Positions 9,268-17,764 of a stretch of 64,000 nt of DNA are shown piece after piece. Every line of letters begins with the position of its first letter. Within the stretch, counting starts at the first letter, position 1. The DNA lies in contig JAUSND010000003.1 of the NCBI GenBank assembly GCA_030646295.1, positions 310,001 through 374,000 of the forward strand, written 5' to 3'. This DNA comes from Moraxellaceae bacterium (lineage in GTDB: Bacteria > Pseudomonadota > Gammaproteobacteria > Pseudomonadales > Moraxellaceae). A program made the translations under genes and the position numbers. The notes beneath the pieces were generated by a model. It saw nothing but the letters and a program-made list of their open reading frames with translations, had not been told where the DNA came from and searched no databases.

Positions 9268-10944
9268 GTGACAGAAGTACGTGTTCCGGACATCGGCAGC
9301 GACAGCGCAGATGTCATCGAGATTCTGGTGAAGCCTGGTGATCACGTATCACCGGAGCAGGCGATCATGGTGCTGGAGTCTGACAAGGCCAGCATGGAAG
9401 TGCCCGTCCCGCAGGGCGGGGTAGTGCGGGATATTGCCGTAAAAGTGGGTGACAGCGTAAAGCTGGGCGATCTGCTGTTGCAGCTGGATGATGCTGTGGC
9501 CACGGGCTCTGCCGATGTGCCGGTGCGTGAAATCCAGCAGGAACTGGAGCAGGTGAGCTCCGTGCTTGCACCGGTGAGTGCGGCCCCGGTAGTGACACCC
9601 GTTGTGACTGCCGCTCCAACACCCGCGGCAGCAGTGCCTCCCTCATCCTCCGCGACATCGGTACAGATCGTGAAAGTGCCGGACATCGGTTCTGATGAGG
9701 CGGATGTCATTGAGGTTCTGGTGAAGGTGGGCGACACCATTACGGTGGATCAGCCTATTGCAGTACTGGAGTCCGCCAAGGCCAGCATGGAAGTGCCAAG
9801 CCCGGTCGCGGGTACCGTGCTGAATGTGCTGGTGAAGGTTGGTGACAAGGTTTCCGAGCATGTCGTCCTGCTGGAAGTGCAGGTGATTGGCGGAGCAGCA
9901 ACTGTGGCTCCCGTTGCGGCTGCTCCTTCTGCACCTGCCGCAAAGGCCGCTGCTGCGCCTGCGGCAGCGATTAGTGCTGCAGTTGTGGCATCCAGTCCTA
10001 CGCCTGCCATGCCTGTCCCGACGCATCAGCAGCAGGCACCTGCGGCCAACGTACATGCCGGACCGGCAGTTCGCCGTCTCGCGCGTGAGTTGGGTGTGGA
10101 TCTGGGCAAGGTTGCCGGTACCGGTCCGAAAGACCGTATCCTCAAGGATGACGTGCACGCCTTTGTGAAGAAGACGCTGACGGAAAAAGCCGCGCCAGTG
10201 GCCTCGGGCTCGGGGTTGCCGGAGTTGCCCGTTATCGATTTCAGCAAATGGGGCGAGATCGAGCGCTTGCCCCTGACAAAGATACAGCGCGTGTCGGCAA
10301 AAAACCTGCACCGTGCCTGGGTGACCATCCCGCATGTCACGCAGTTTGATGAGGCCGATATCACTGATCTGGAAGCGTTTCGCGTGGCGCAGAAAGATGC
10401 ATTCAAGGCAGAAGGGCTCAGTCTGACGGTGCTCGCGTTTCTGGTGAAGGCATCGGCTCATGTGCTGAAGCAGTTCCCGAAGTTCAACAGTTCGCTGGAC
10501 AGTGATGGTGAAAACCTTGTGTACAAGAAATATGTACACATCGGGGTAGCGGTGGATACCCCGAACGGGCTGGTGGTGCCGGTGATTCGTGATGCTGACA
10601 AAAAATCGGTGCGCGAGATATCGCGCGACATGGGTGAGCTGTCGGCTAAAGCGCGGGAGAAGAAACTGACGCCAGCAGAAATGCAGGGCGCCTGCTTCAG
10701 CATTTCTTCTCTGGGCGGTATCGGTGGCACAGCGTTCACGCCGATCGTGAACTGGCCGGAAGTGGCGATTCTTGGTGTGTCGCGATCGGCCATCAAGCCG
10801 GTATGGAATGGCAAGGAGTTCCAACCGCGTCTGATGCTGCCGTTGTCACTCTCCTACGATCATCGGGTGATTGATGGTGCGGATGCCGCCCGCTTTACCA
10901 CGGCATTGTCCAAGGTGCTGGCGGATATCCGGTTGCTGCTGTGA
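9268..10944 (+). CDS. aceF: Pyruvate dehydrogenase E2, dihydrolipoyl acetyltransferase
   Basis: E2 forms the core of the pyruvate dehydrogenase complex and transfers acetyl groups from lipoyllysine to CoA. The 558-aa protein has two N-terminal lipoyl domains with target lysines near 40 (DKASME) and 171 (AKASME). These are joined by long Ala/Pro linkers, followed by an E1/E3-binding domain near 262-300 and a catalytic domain ending with DHRVIDG, catalytic His near 532. The start is GTG 9268 with AGGAG at 9257-9261. A strong bidirectional terminator follows. Confidence 0.97.
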   Translation: MTEVRVPDIGSDSADVIEILVKPGDHVSPEQAIMVLESDKASMEVPVPQGGVVRDIAVKVGDSVKLGDLLLQLDDAVATGSADVPVREIQQELEQVSSVLAPVSAAPVVTPVVTAAPTPAAAVPPSSSATSVQIVKVPDIGSDEADVIEVLVKVGDTITVDQPIAVLESAKASMEVPSPVAGTVLNVLVKVGDKVSEHVVLLEVQVIGGAATVAPVAAAPSAPAAKAAAAPAAAISAAVVASSPTPAMPVPTHQQQAPAANVHAGPAVRRLARELGVDLGKVAGTGPKDRILKDDVHAFVKKTLTEKAAPVASGSGLPELPVIDFSKWGEIERLPLTKIQRVSAKNLHRAWVTIPHVTQFDEADITDLEAFRVAQKDAFKAEGLSLTVLAFLVKASAHVLKQFPKFNSSLDSDGENLVYKKYVHIGVAVDTPNGLVVPVIRDADKKSVREISRDMGELSAKAREKKLTPAEMQGACFSISSLGGIGGTAFTPIVNWPEVAILGVSRSAIKPVWNGKEFQPRLMLPLSLSYDHRVIDGADAARFTTALSKVLADIRLLL

Positions 10945-10981
10945 TCTGGCCTTACGGCCAATAAGAAGCACTCCATAAAAA

Positions 10982-11027
10982 GCGCCCAATAAAAAGCCCG
11001 CATGATTGCGGGCTTTTTATTGGGCGC
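10982..11027. terminator. Bidirectional terminator between aceF and the adenosyltransferase gene
   Basis: A perfect 20-bp inverted repeat with a 6-base loop has a GC core (AGCCCGC/GCGGGCT) flanked by A and T runs on opposite sides. It can therefore stop transcripts from both converging genes. Confidence 0.9.
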
Positions 11028-11037
11028 ATGTCAGGCT

Positions 11038-11607
11038 TTACGCGTCCGGGTGCCGTGGTGCGTTTCTTTGCCGCCACAGGACTTCCTGTCCACCATTTTC
11101 GCGCGCCAGTACACGAGCGAGGACAAACAGGTAGTCGGAAAGACGGTTCAGGTATTTCAGTCCTTCCTCGTTGACCGGTTCCTGCTGGCTTAGCGTATAA
11201 ACACGTCGTTCGGCACGGCGGCAGACGGTACGGGCGACATGTGCCACAGCGGCTGCCTTGCTGCCACCGGGCAGGATGAAATCCTTCAGCGGTGGCAGTT
11301 GGGCATTGAGCTGGTCGATGGCTGCTTCGGCTTCACTGATGGCCTCGGCATTCAGCAAGACATACCCGGGAATGCACAGCTCGCCACCCAGATCAAAAAG
11401 ATCGTGCTGCACATCCTGCAGAAACGCCTGGGCAGCATGATCGTGAGCCAGTTCTGCCCGCAGGACACCGATATGGGCATTCAGTTCATCGACTGTGCCA
11501 TAGGCCTCGACACGCAAATGGTTCTTGGCAACACGGCTGCCATCACCAAGGCCGGTACTGCCATCGTCCCCTGTGCGGGTGTAGATCTTTGTAAGACGGT
11601 TACCCAT
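11038..11607 (-). CDS. PduO-type ATP:cob(I)alamin adenosyltransferase
   Basis: The enzyme makes adenosylcobalamin from cob(I)alamin and ATP. The 189-aa product begins MGNRLTKIYTRTGDDGSTGL, which is the ATP-binding loop of the PduO family. It also has GTVDELNAHIG, LPGGS and the helix ARTVCRRAERRV. ATG 11607 is preceded by GGAG at nine bases; an upstream in-frame ATG at 11646 lacks conserved sequence. It lies 57 bases after the BtuB-like receptor on the same strand, so the B12 riboswitch probably controls both import and coenzyme formation. Confidence 0.93.
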   Translation of the reverse strand: MGNRLTKIYTRTGDDGSTGLGDGSRVAKNHLRVEAYGTVDELNAHIGVLRAELAHDHAAQAFLQDVQHDLFDLGGELCIPGYVLLNAEAISEAEAAIDQLNAQLPPLKDFILPGGSKAAAVAHVARTVCRRAERRVYTLSQQEPVNEEGLKYLNRLSDYLFVLARVLARENGGQEVLWRQRNAPRHPDA

Positions 11608-11664
11608 GACGTCGGTCTCCGGAAATTCAGGTTGGGCAGCCGGCATATGCCGGCTGCCCGATCA

Positions 11665-13680
11665 TCAGAAGCTCATGCCTACATCAAAGCGGTATTCGCG
11701 GCCCGGCAATGGATAGGCATTGTATCGGCCTACAGTACCGGAGCGGACGCCATAGCTGAAGGTGTCATCTTCATCGGCAAGATTGCTGACCGTAAAGGCG
11801 GCATTAAGCTGTTTCCACTGCCAGCCAAGACGGGTATCAAGCCGGTGAAAGGAAGGAATCTTCTGGCCGAAGCTGTTGCTCTGGTCGTTTTCAAAGAACT
11901 GGCTGCCGGTATAGGTGTCCGTGAGTGCAACGCTCCACATCGGTGTTGCCTGCCAGTTAACGTTGACGTGACCAAGGTTGCCGGGAACAAGTGGCACATC
12001 ATTGCCCTCCAGCGGCCCGCTACGGAAACGTGCCCGCTGATGCGTCAGGCTCGCATTGACGGTAACGCTCTGGACGACCTCGGATGTCACGCCAAGCGTT
12101 GCACCCCGACGCTGGGTGGGATCAATGTTGTCGTTGGTGAAGGTTGCCGAGCTGAACTGGATTTCGTCCTCCAGTTTCTGGTTGTACACCGTTGCGGATA
12201 TCCGGTGCTTGCCCTGGGCGTAGGCAAGGGAGCCTTCCAGGTTGTGACCAATCTGTGGGCGGAGGGGCGAAAACTCGCGCTGGAAAAAAGCGTTGTATTC
12301 ATAGCTCTCGTCTACCGTACCAAGACGAACACTGCGACTGGCACCAAGACTGGCAGTCAGTGCAGGTGTCAGTTGCTGGCTGACGCCACCTTCATACATT
12401 TCTTCACTGAAACTTTGTGATGCTGGTGCTGCTTCGGAGTCAAATGCACCGCCCGGGGCAGTGGCATCGTAAATGTCACGACCACTTTGCGTGACATGCG
12501 TTTTGCGAGCACCCATCGAAACGGTTGTTTGCTGCCAGCGACTGGTCTGGAACAGATAGGGTGAGCTGGTTTCGGCATCAATCCCGATGTCGTGCACAGG
12601 GCTTGTGTTTTCTCCCTGTCCGCGACGTGAGGAGTAGTCCGTGCGATACCAGTCGTAACCCACCTTCAGACCGTGCGAGATGGTTCCAGTGGTGTAGTCA
12701 AACTGCAGTCGTGGTGTTGCAGAGATTGAGCTCAGCTCGGTGTTGATGAAGTCAGAGAAGCCGAAGCCGTAGTCAAAATACGACCATTGCTCCTTGAAGC
12801 GCTGACTGCCATCAATGATGAGTTCAAGATTGTCGCTCAACTCTGCTTTCCAGCCTGCCACAAGCTGGTGGCGTTCTTCATCGGCCCAGTCATTGGGGGT
12901 GCGTGTGCCTTGCGGATCCCCGTGCAGTTCGTCAATGCCGAGGTTGGCGTCGACCAGTCGGGCGCCGGCAAGACGGCTGTCAAGCCTGCTGCCGTTTGCC
13001 AGCAAATAACCTTCCTGTTGGGGAGCAACCTTGAAGCGCAGGTTGGCACCCATGGTGTCCTTGCGTACATCACTGTTGTCACGGTAGCCCTCTGTTTCCA
13101 TGTGCTGGCCGAACAGTGACAGCGATGCGGCCTCAGCTACAAACTGGCCGGAGGCTGTGGCTCCCTTGGTGTCAAAGCTGGCAGCAGTAAGGCTGACAGC
13201 ACCACCGTTTTCCCGGGCCTGACGCGTGATGATGTTGATGGTACCGCCACTGGCGCCGTCGCCATAAAGTACCGATCCACCGCCCGGCTGGACTTCAATG
13301 CGTTCAATGCTGGACAGTGATACACCACCGATGTCGGTTGAGCTCAGGTCAACATCATTGAGCCGGCGGCCATCAACAAGAATAAGGGTGTTGGCGCTTG
13401 CAGCGGGACCAAAGCCGCGCAGGTCAATCGTGCCTTCTGTGCCGGCATTGCCTGTCAGGCTGCGGACATGAATGCCAGGAATGCTGACGAGTAATTCGGA
13501 AATGTTGCGTGCGCTTGATTGCGCGATCTGTTCCTGCTCAATCACATAGACGAGTGTGCCGGCCGACTCAGGGCTCAGTCGCGATGCGGTGACGACTAGT
13601 GGCGGCAATTCGGTTGTTTCGGAATGGGCAGTTGATGCAAGGGCCATGGCCGCTGCAACAGGGAGAAGGACGAGTTTCAT
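11665..13680 (-). CDS. TonB-dependent outer-membrane receptor, BtuB-like
   Basis: The 671-aa protein has a signal peptide (about residues 1-20, ending TAHS), a TonB-box-like PPLVVTAS and a plug domain containing VLVDGRRLND and GGSVLYGDGASGGTINIIT. A 22-strand-type barrel follows, ending in the aromatic YRFDVGMSF. Such receptors import vitamin B12, iron chelates or similar ligands with TonB energy. Cobalamin is the likely ligand because a cobalamin riboswitch precedes it and an adenosyltransferase follows. ATG 13680 has GGAG nine bases upstream; the reading frame continues open into the riboswitch, but that part is leader RNA. Confidence 0.88.
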   Translation of the reverse strand: MKLVLLPVAAAMALASTAHSETTELPPLVVTASRLSPESAGTLVYVIEQEQIAQSSARNISELLVSIPGIHVRSLTGNAGTEGTIDLRGFGPAASANTLILVDGRRLNDVDLSSTDIGGVSLSSIERIEVQPGGGSVLYGDGASGGTINIITRQARENGGAVSLTAASFDTKGATASGQFVAEAASLSLFGQHMETEGYRDNSDVRKDTMGANLRFKVAPQQEGYLLANGSRLDSRLAGARLVDANLGIDELHGDPQGTRTPNDWADEERHQLVAGWKAELSDNLELIIDGSQRFKEQWSYFDYGFGFSDFINTELSSISATPRLQFDYTTGTISHGLKVGYDWYRTDYSSRRGQGENTSPVHDIGIDAETSSPYLFQTSRWQQTTVSMGARKTHVTQSGRDIYDATAPGGAFDSEAAPASQSFSEEMYEGGVSQQLTPALTASLGASRSVRLGTVDESYEYNAFFQREFSPLRPQIGHNLEGSLAYAQGKHRISATVYNQKLEDEIQFSSATFTNDNIDPTQRRGATLGVTSEVVQSVTVNASLTHQRARFRSGPLEGNDVPLVPGNLGHVNVNWQATPMWSVALTDTYTGSQFFENDQSNSFGQKIPSFHRLDTRLGWQWKQLNAAFTVSNLADEDDTFSYGVRSGTVGRYNAYPLPGREYRFDVGMSF

Positions 13681-13692
13681 CAGACGCTCCAG

Positions 13693-13718
13693 GCTGTTTG
13701 GATCCCCGCAAACAGGAA
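13693..13718 (-). promoter_or_regulatory. Expression-platform hairpin before the BtuB-like start
   Basis: On the minus strand CTGTTT and AAACAG form a 6-bp stem around the loop GCGGGGATCC, placed just before the GGAG ribosome-binding site. The 5' side TTCCTGTTTGCGG (13718 to 13706) is perfectly complementary over 13 bases to the aptamer segment at 13949-13961. The hairpin and the long-range pairing exclude each other. No U-tract follows, so control of translation start is more likely than termination. Confidence 0.6.
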
Positions 13719-13811
13719 TGAGGTCAGCATGGAGGCAGTAGAAAAATGATGTACATGTGAATGCACAAGAGATTTTCCGGTCGTGAGCCCGCCGCACTGA
13801 CCAAGGGGCTT

Positions 13812-14006
13812 CAGGCCGGTCTCCGGGCTCGTCGCGGGATGATTCCAGACTGCTTCGCCTTCCCGTCTTGCGACAGTGGCATTGTGAAGCAGCTGACACG
13901 ACTTACCGTTGCGGGGGCAGCATCGGGGTTTCACCGATTTCCCGTCCGTTCCTGTTTGCGGCAGGAGCGGACCGGCACGAGGAACGTGCCAGACACCTGA
14001 AAGCGG
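13812..14006 (-). promoter_or_regulatory. Cobalamin riboswitch (B12 element)
   Basis: Read on the minus strand, the region contains the conserved core GGGAAATCGGTGAAACCCCG, then TGCCCCCGCAACGGTAA, the GCCACTG segment, and the B12-box end GAGCCCGGAGACCGGCC. It sits about 130 bases upstream of the BtuB-like ATG. These are the diagnostic blocks of adenosylcobalamin/cobalamin-sensing riboswitches, which lower expression when B12 is plentiful. Its edges are estimated. Confidence 0.93.
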
Positions 14007-14059
14007 CGCGATTCTAGGCTTCTGCCTGCCGTAAACCAAGTGTGATGTGCGGCCAGCCG

Positions 14060-14995
14060 TCAGTTACTGCCGGCCGGGTGGGGGTGCAGGGCGCGTACCT
14101 CTGCGGTAATGCGGGCATTGGCAGGCGTGTCGATGCCGTGTTTTCTGGCCATGGTCACAATGTGGCCATTCATGAAGTCGATTTCGGTGGGCCTTTTGGC
14201 TTGCACATCGGCCAGCATGGACGAGGTGTTCGTGCCGGTTTGCCGGGCGACTGCGCAGGCCGCGTCAAACAGCGAGGCGGTTGAGGCCGGATGGCCTTCC
14301 AGACGCATCACCACCGCCACTTCGGCGCAGATGGACTGCATGGCGAAAAGGGCTTCCGGCATGTCGAGCAATGCGCCGTTGCAGCACCGGTAGCGGGTGG
14401 TCAGGGGGTTGATGGCACAGTTGATGGCCAGTTTTTGCCAGCGGCGCCGCTGGATATCCGCCACGGCCTGTACCGCCTCGCCGGTTTTCTGCCATTGCCG
14501 GGCAATCTGCAGGGCCGCTTCCTGCTCAACTGCAGTGTCACCGCCGATCAGCGTTTCACCGTGGCCCGCCATGACCAGATGATCCCGTGTCGGACGGAAA
14601 ACGCCATCAGTAGTGATGGCGGTGAGAATCTGCAGGTCCGGGCGCTGCTGACGTAGCCAGTCATCGATGCCCATGCCGTTTTGCAGCAGTAGCACGGTGT
14701 CGCCGGCGTTCAGGCGTGGCAGCAGTGGCGTGAGCGCGGCAAGCGTATCGCTGGCCTTGGTGGTGATGAGCAGTGGTGAGAGGGGAAGGATTGCAGCATT
14801 CGCTGCGACAACCGGAAAATCATGGCAGGAAGTGTGACTGTTGTCAGTCAGTTGAAGGTGCCGCTCCGGCGACAGTGGCGCACGCTCAACCAGTGTTACC
14901 CGGCAACCAATGCTGTGCAGGCGCAATGCCCAGAGACCACCAATCGCACCGGCACCCAGAATGTGCCAGTGCGACAAGGTCGGGTCTGCGATCAC
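14060..14995 (-). CDS. Ketopantoate reductase family protein (PanE/ApbA-like)
   Basis: Members reduce 2-dehydropantoate to pantoate with NADPH in coenzyme A synthesis. The 311-aa product starts with a Rossmann nucleotide-binding loop ILGAGAIGGLWALRL. It has LLQNGMG near residue 105, the catalytic-type Lys in RRWQKLAINCAINPLT near 190, and a C-terminal helix with PTEIDFMNGHIV, all typical. The start is GTG 14995, overlapping the stop of the upstream response regulator by 4 bases. The substrate could also be another 2-oxoacid, since the family is broad. Confidence 0.85.
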   Translation of the reverse strand: MIADPTLSHWHILGAGAIGGLWALRLHSIGCRVTLVERAPLSPERHLQLTDNSHTSCHDFPVVAANAAILPLSPLLITTKASDTLAALTPLLPRLNAGDTVLLLQNGMGIDDWLRQQRPDLQILTAITTDGVFRPTRDHLVMAGHGETLIGGDTAVEQEAALQIARQWQKTGEAVQAVADIQRRRWQKLAINCAINPLTTRYRCCNGALLDMPEALFAMQSICAEVAVVMRLEGHPASTASLFDAACAVARQTGTNTSSMLADVQAKRPTEIDFMNGHIVTMARKHGIDTPANARITAEVRALHPHPAGSN

Positions 14996-15984
14996 GCCGG
15001 CTGAACCTCACCACTCCAGCGTGAGGCGACAATTCCGGCAGTCTCAATGGCTTTCCCTACATTGGCCTGGGCCAGTTCCATCAGGGCCTCGGCCGTTGGC
15101 GCCATCTCCTTTTCGTCACAGGCAGCAATGGTCATGGCCGCCTTGATCGTGATGAATCCTGCAGACGTCTTGATCGCCTTGAGGTTTACGCCATCAAAAA
15201 TGCGGCGATAGCTTTGCGGACTGCAGTGACTGATATCCGGCTGGTGCGTGATGATGGCGAACTGGTTGGGCCCGACGCGCGTGACGACGTCGAGCGGACG
15301 CACCAGCTGGCGCAGGCGCCGTGCCACCGCCAGCAGCATCTGGCTCATGATGGCGGGGGGATACTGTTTGCGCATCGCCTCGAAGTTGTTGACAGTAATC
15401 AACAGGCAGCAGGCGGCACCCCCGCGCGATGACACATGTTTCAGTGTTTCGGCCAGACGACGGGTGGCGTAGGCGCGGTTGCCAAGGCCGGTAAGGCCGT
15501 CAAAGGGCGAAAGCTTTTTCAGCTTGGCATTGGCTTCGATGAGGTTCTGGTTTTCCTGCAGCAGGCGGTTCTGCAATACGGTAATGCGTTCAGCCGACAG
15601 CAGCCGGGGAAGCAGTTGATCCTGCATGTGGGACTTGTTGACGAAGTCATCAACACCCTGCTCGAACGCCTCGGCCAGCGCTTCAACGCCTTCCTTGGCT
15701 GTCAGCAGCATGACATAGGTGAAATGGTTGCCCGCCTCATCCAGCTGTCGCACATGCTGGGTAAGTTCAAGGCCATCCATTTCCGGCATCAGCCAGTCGG
15801 CAATCAGGATATGTGCCGGGCGCTCTTCCAGCAGCTTCAGTGCATTTGCGGCTGTATTGGCGTGACGCACGTCCAGATAGCCGGCGCGGGCAATGACACG
15901 ATTGACCATCGCACTGGAAAACTTGGTGTCATCCACCACCAGAATCGAGGTGTCGGTATTCGGCATAGTGTTTTTCTCGGGCAT
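14992..15984 (-). CDS. Response regulator with degenerate GGDEF output domain
   Basis: The 330-aa protein has an N-terminal receiver domain (about residues 10-130) with VVDD, the phosphoacceptor in IADWLMPEMDG and Lys in LLTAKE. A helical linker follows, then a GGDEF-like domain that begins with DGLTGLGNR. The signature that should read GG(D/E)EF reads GPNQF in RVGPNQFAII, so diguanylate cyclase activity is very unlikely. It probably acts as a phosphorylation-controlled binding module. No sensor kinase is adjacent. A second ATG six codons in is possible. The PanE-like gene is coupled at its stop. Confidence 0.85.
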   Translation of the reverse strand: MPEKNTMPNTDTSILVVDDTKFSSAMVNRVIARAGYLDVRHANTAANALKLLEERPAHILIADWLMPEMDGLELTQHVRQLDEAGNHFTYVMLLTAKEGVEALAEAFEQGVDDFVNKSHMQDQLLPRLLSAERITVLQNRLLQENQNLIEANAKLKKLSPFDGLTGLGNRAYATRRLAETLKHVSSRGGAACCLLITVNNFEAMRKQYPPAIMSQMLLAVARRLRQLVRPLDVVTRVGPNQFAIITHQPDISHCSPQSYRRIFDGVNLKAIKTSAGFITIKAAMTIAACDEKEMAPTAEALMELAQANVGKAIETAGIVASRWSGEVQPA

Positions 15985-16082
15985 CCAATGCCACTTATGG
16001 TTGCTACGGGCAAACTTTTGAGGGCTTTGATCTTTCCTTTAACTGTCGTCCGTGATGACGTCAAGCAGGTGGGGACAAAAGG

Positions 16083-17084
16083 TCATTCCTTCTGCCAGCG
16101 GAAGCTTCGGGTCGCCAGGGCCATCAGGATGACGGTCAGCGCTGTCAGGGTCAGCAACTGAGGTGCAATGTCCTTCAGGCCGGCGCCATCAAGCATGATG
16201 GCCCGGGCAGCGTTGACGACATGCGTCAGTGGCATGGCCAGTGAAATCTGCTGAACCAGCCGGGGCGTCTCATCCAGGGAGAACCAGAGGCCTGACAGCA
16301 TCATCATGGGCCAGCTGATGAAATTCAGCAGTCCGTTCATGAACTCCAGGCTGTCAATGCGGGCGGCACAGACCAGACTCAGGGCAATCATGCTGAGGGC
16401 GCCCAGCATCGTGGTCAGCAACAGCAGCAGATACGATCCCTTCACCGGAAAGTCGAGTAGCAGGTGGCTGCCGGCAAACACCAGTGCAATGGTGCTCACA
16501 CTGATCAGCAGGCGGGAGGCGGCCTGGGCACTCAGGAACTCCAGGGCGGTGACCGGCGTGGCACGGTAGCGCTTGAGCACACCGTTGTCGCGATAACGCA
16601 CAATCACATAGCCCACGCCATACAGACACGAGAACATCAGGCTCATGGAGAGAATGCCGGGGATCACCCACGCCACATAGCCGACTTCCTCGCCTTTTAC
16701 GGTGGCCCGTGCGAATTGTCCGGGAGTGACCGCCTGCAGGGTTTTTTCGAGGAACCAGGCTTTCTTGGACTGGGTGTTGATCCAGTAACGCGGTGTGGTG
16801 CCGGTCTGTATCAACAGGTCCAGTTGGTGCCGGGTCAGGCGGTTAAGTGCCAGCGTTTCATCCTGATAGGGCACCAGATCCAGATAGGGGATTTCCTTGA
16901 GCAGTTTGCTGGCTTCTGTCTGATCACCCAGTACCCCGACCTTGTAGACATAGCGGTCATTCGACAGTGCAAAGCTCAGGCCGAAAATCAGGATGAGCGG
17001 AAACAGGATGGACCAGGAGAGCGAGCCCTTGTCGCGATAGAACTCGCGATTGCGCGCCATGAAAAGCGCCATGAAATTTTTCAT
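16083..17084 (-). CDS. ABC-2 type transporter permease
   Basis: The 333-aa protein has the ABC-2 layout: one N-terminal helix (about residues 24-42), an extracytoplasmic region to about 140, then five more hydrophobic helices. The motif SGLWFSLDETP lies near 270, and the loop YRDNGVLKRYRATPVT near 190 is typical of drug or lipid exporters. It would pair with the ATPase encoded at 17748-18632. Unusually, the two are separated by a gene for a Rieske-like membrane-anchored protein. The transported substrate is unknown. Confidence 0.88.
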   Translation of the reverse strand: MKNFMALFMARNREFYRDKGSLSWSILFPLILIFGLSFALSNDRYVYKVGVLGDQTEASKLLKEIPYLDLVPYQDETLALNRLTRHQLDLLIQTGTTPRYWINTQSKKAWFLEKTLQAVTPGQFARATVKGEEVGYVAWVIPGILSMSLMFSCLYGVGYVIVRYRDNGVLKRYRATPVTALEFLSAQAASRLLISVSTIALVFAGSHLLLDFPVKGSYLLLLLTTMLGALSMIALSLVCAARIDSLEFMNGLLNFISWPMMMLSGLWFSLDETPRLVQQISLAMPLTHVVNAARAIMLDGAGLKDIAPQLLTLTALTVILMALATRSFRWQKE

Positions 17085-17155
17085 CTGGCTGTGCCTGCCA
17101 ACAGGAAGTGTTCGGAATAACGTGTGGTGTGGGTCATGTTTAGTTTGCCGCCAAT

Positions 17156-17764
17156 TCAGTCGTCTGTGCCCTGAGCCGGGGAGGCGACGACTGGTGCAGG
17201 GATCAGCAGCACTCCGTCATCATGCCTGCGCCAGGGGGCCGGTATCAGGTTGGATACCTTCATGGTATTTCCGCCAGGATGTCCCGGAAACGGTTTCAGT
17301 GCCCGTCCGGCCACATCCCAGGCGGCACCGCTTTCTGCAACAAAGCCCCCGGACCAGTTTGCCTGTGGACCAAGATAGGTGATGGCCTCATCCTGGCTCG
17401 TCTGTGCCTGTACCACCAGATAGTCCTGATCCAGCAGGCCGGGGGCAGTGCCATACCAGAGAGTGTCCGGTGAAATGGCCTGCAGGTTTTTTGCGGTTGT
17501 CGCATCAGGTCTGGTCACGAAGACCTGTGAGCCGTCTTTCAGCGTTACCAGCAGAGGGCGTCCGGGCGTCAGGCTGTCCGCAAGGATCAGCGTACTGTTC
17601 TCCGGTGTTGCTTCTTCTGGCCATGGAATGCTTTTGAAAAACGGAACCAGCAGAAACACAAAGCCGATGCTGACCAGCAACTTGATGCTGCCGGTCAGAA
17701 CCTTGCGGCGCTCGGCGTTGCCCGGATCAATGTTGTCAGTCACCAGCCTATCCCCGCAATGCAT
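17156..17764 (-). CDS. Membrane-anchored Rieske-like protein lacking Fe-S ligands
   Basis: The product (202 aa from ATG 17764, or 195 from GTG 17743 just after the ATPase stop) has a cytoplasmic N-terminus with ERRK, one hydrophobic anchor (residues 24-43) and a periplasmic-type domain. Residues 128-133 read ITYLGP where Rieske proteins have CTHLGC. Residues 142-150 read VAESGAAWD, followed by VAGR, where they have CPCHGSxYD then xAGR. Thus all four cluster ligands and both disulfide cysteines appear replaced. Function is unknown; its place inside an ABC exporter operon suggests a structural or accessory role. Confidence 0.6.
   Translation of the reverse strand: MHCGDRLVTDNIDPGNAERRKVLTGSIKLLVSIGFVFLLVPFFKSIPWPEEATPENSTLILADSLTPGRPLLVTLKDGSQVFVTRPDATTAKNLQAISPDTLWYGTAPGLLDQDYLVVQAQTSQDEAITYLGPQANWSGGFVAESGAAWDVAGRALKPFPGHPGGNTMKVSNLIPAPWRRHDDGVLLIPAPVVASPAQGTDD

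Noticed and set aside
11239..12420. A 393-codon plus-strand open frame opposite the adenosyltransferase and BtuB-like genes
   Set aside because: Its translation has no family-like motifs and is antisense to two well-supported genes; it reflects high GC and codon bias.
13681..13899. N-terminal extension of the BtuB-like receptor into the riboswitch
   Set aside because: The frame is open, but the signal peptide starts at the ATG at 13680, which has its own GGAG; the upstream part is leader RNA.
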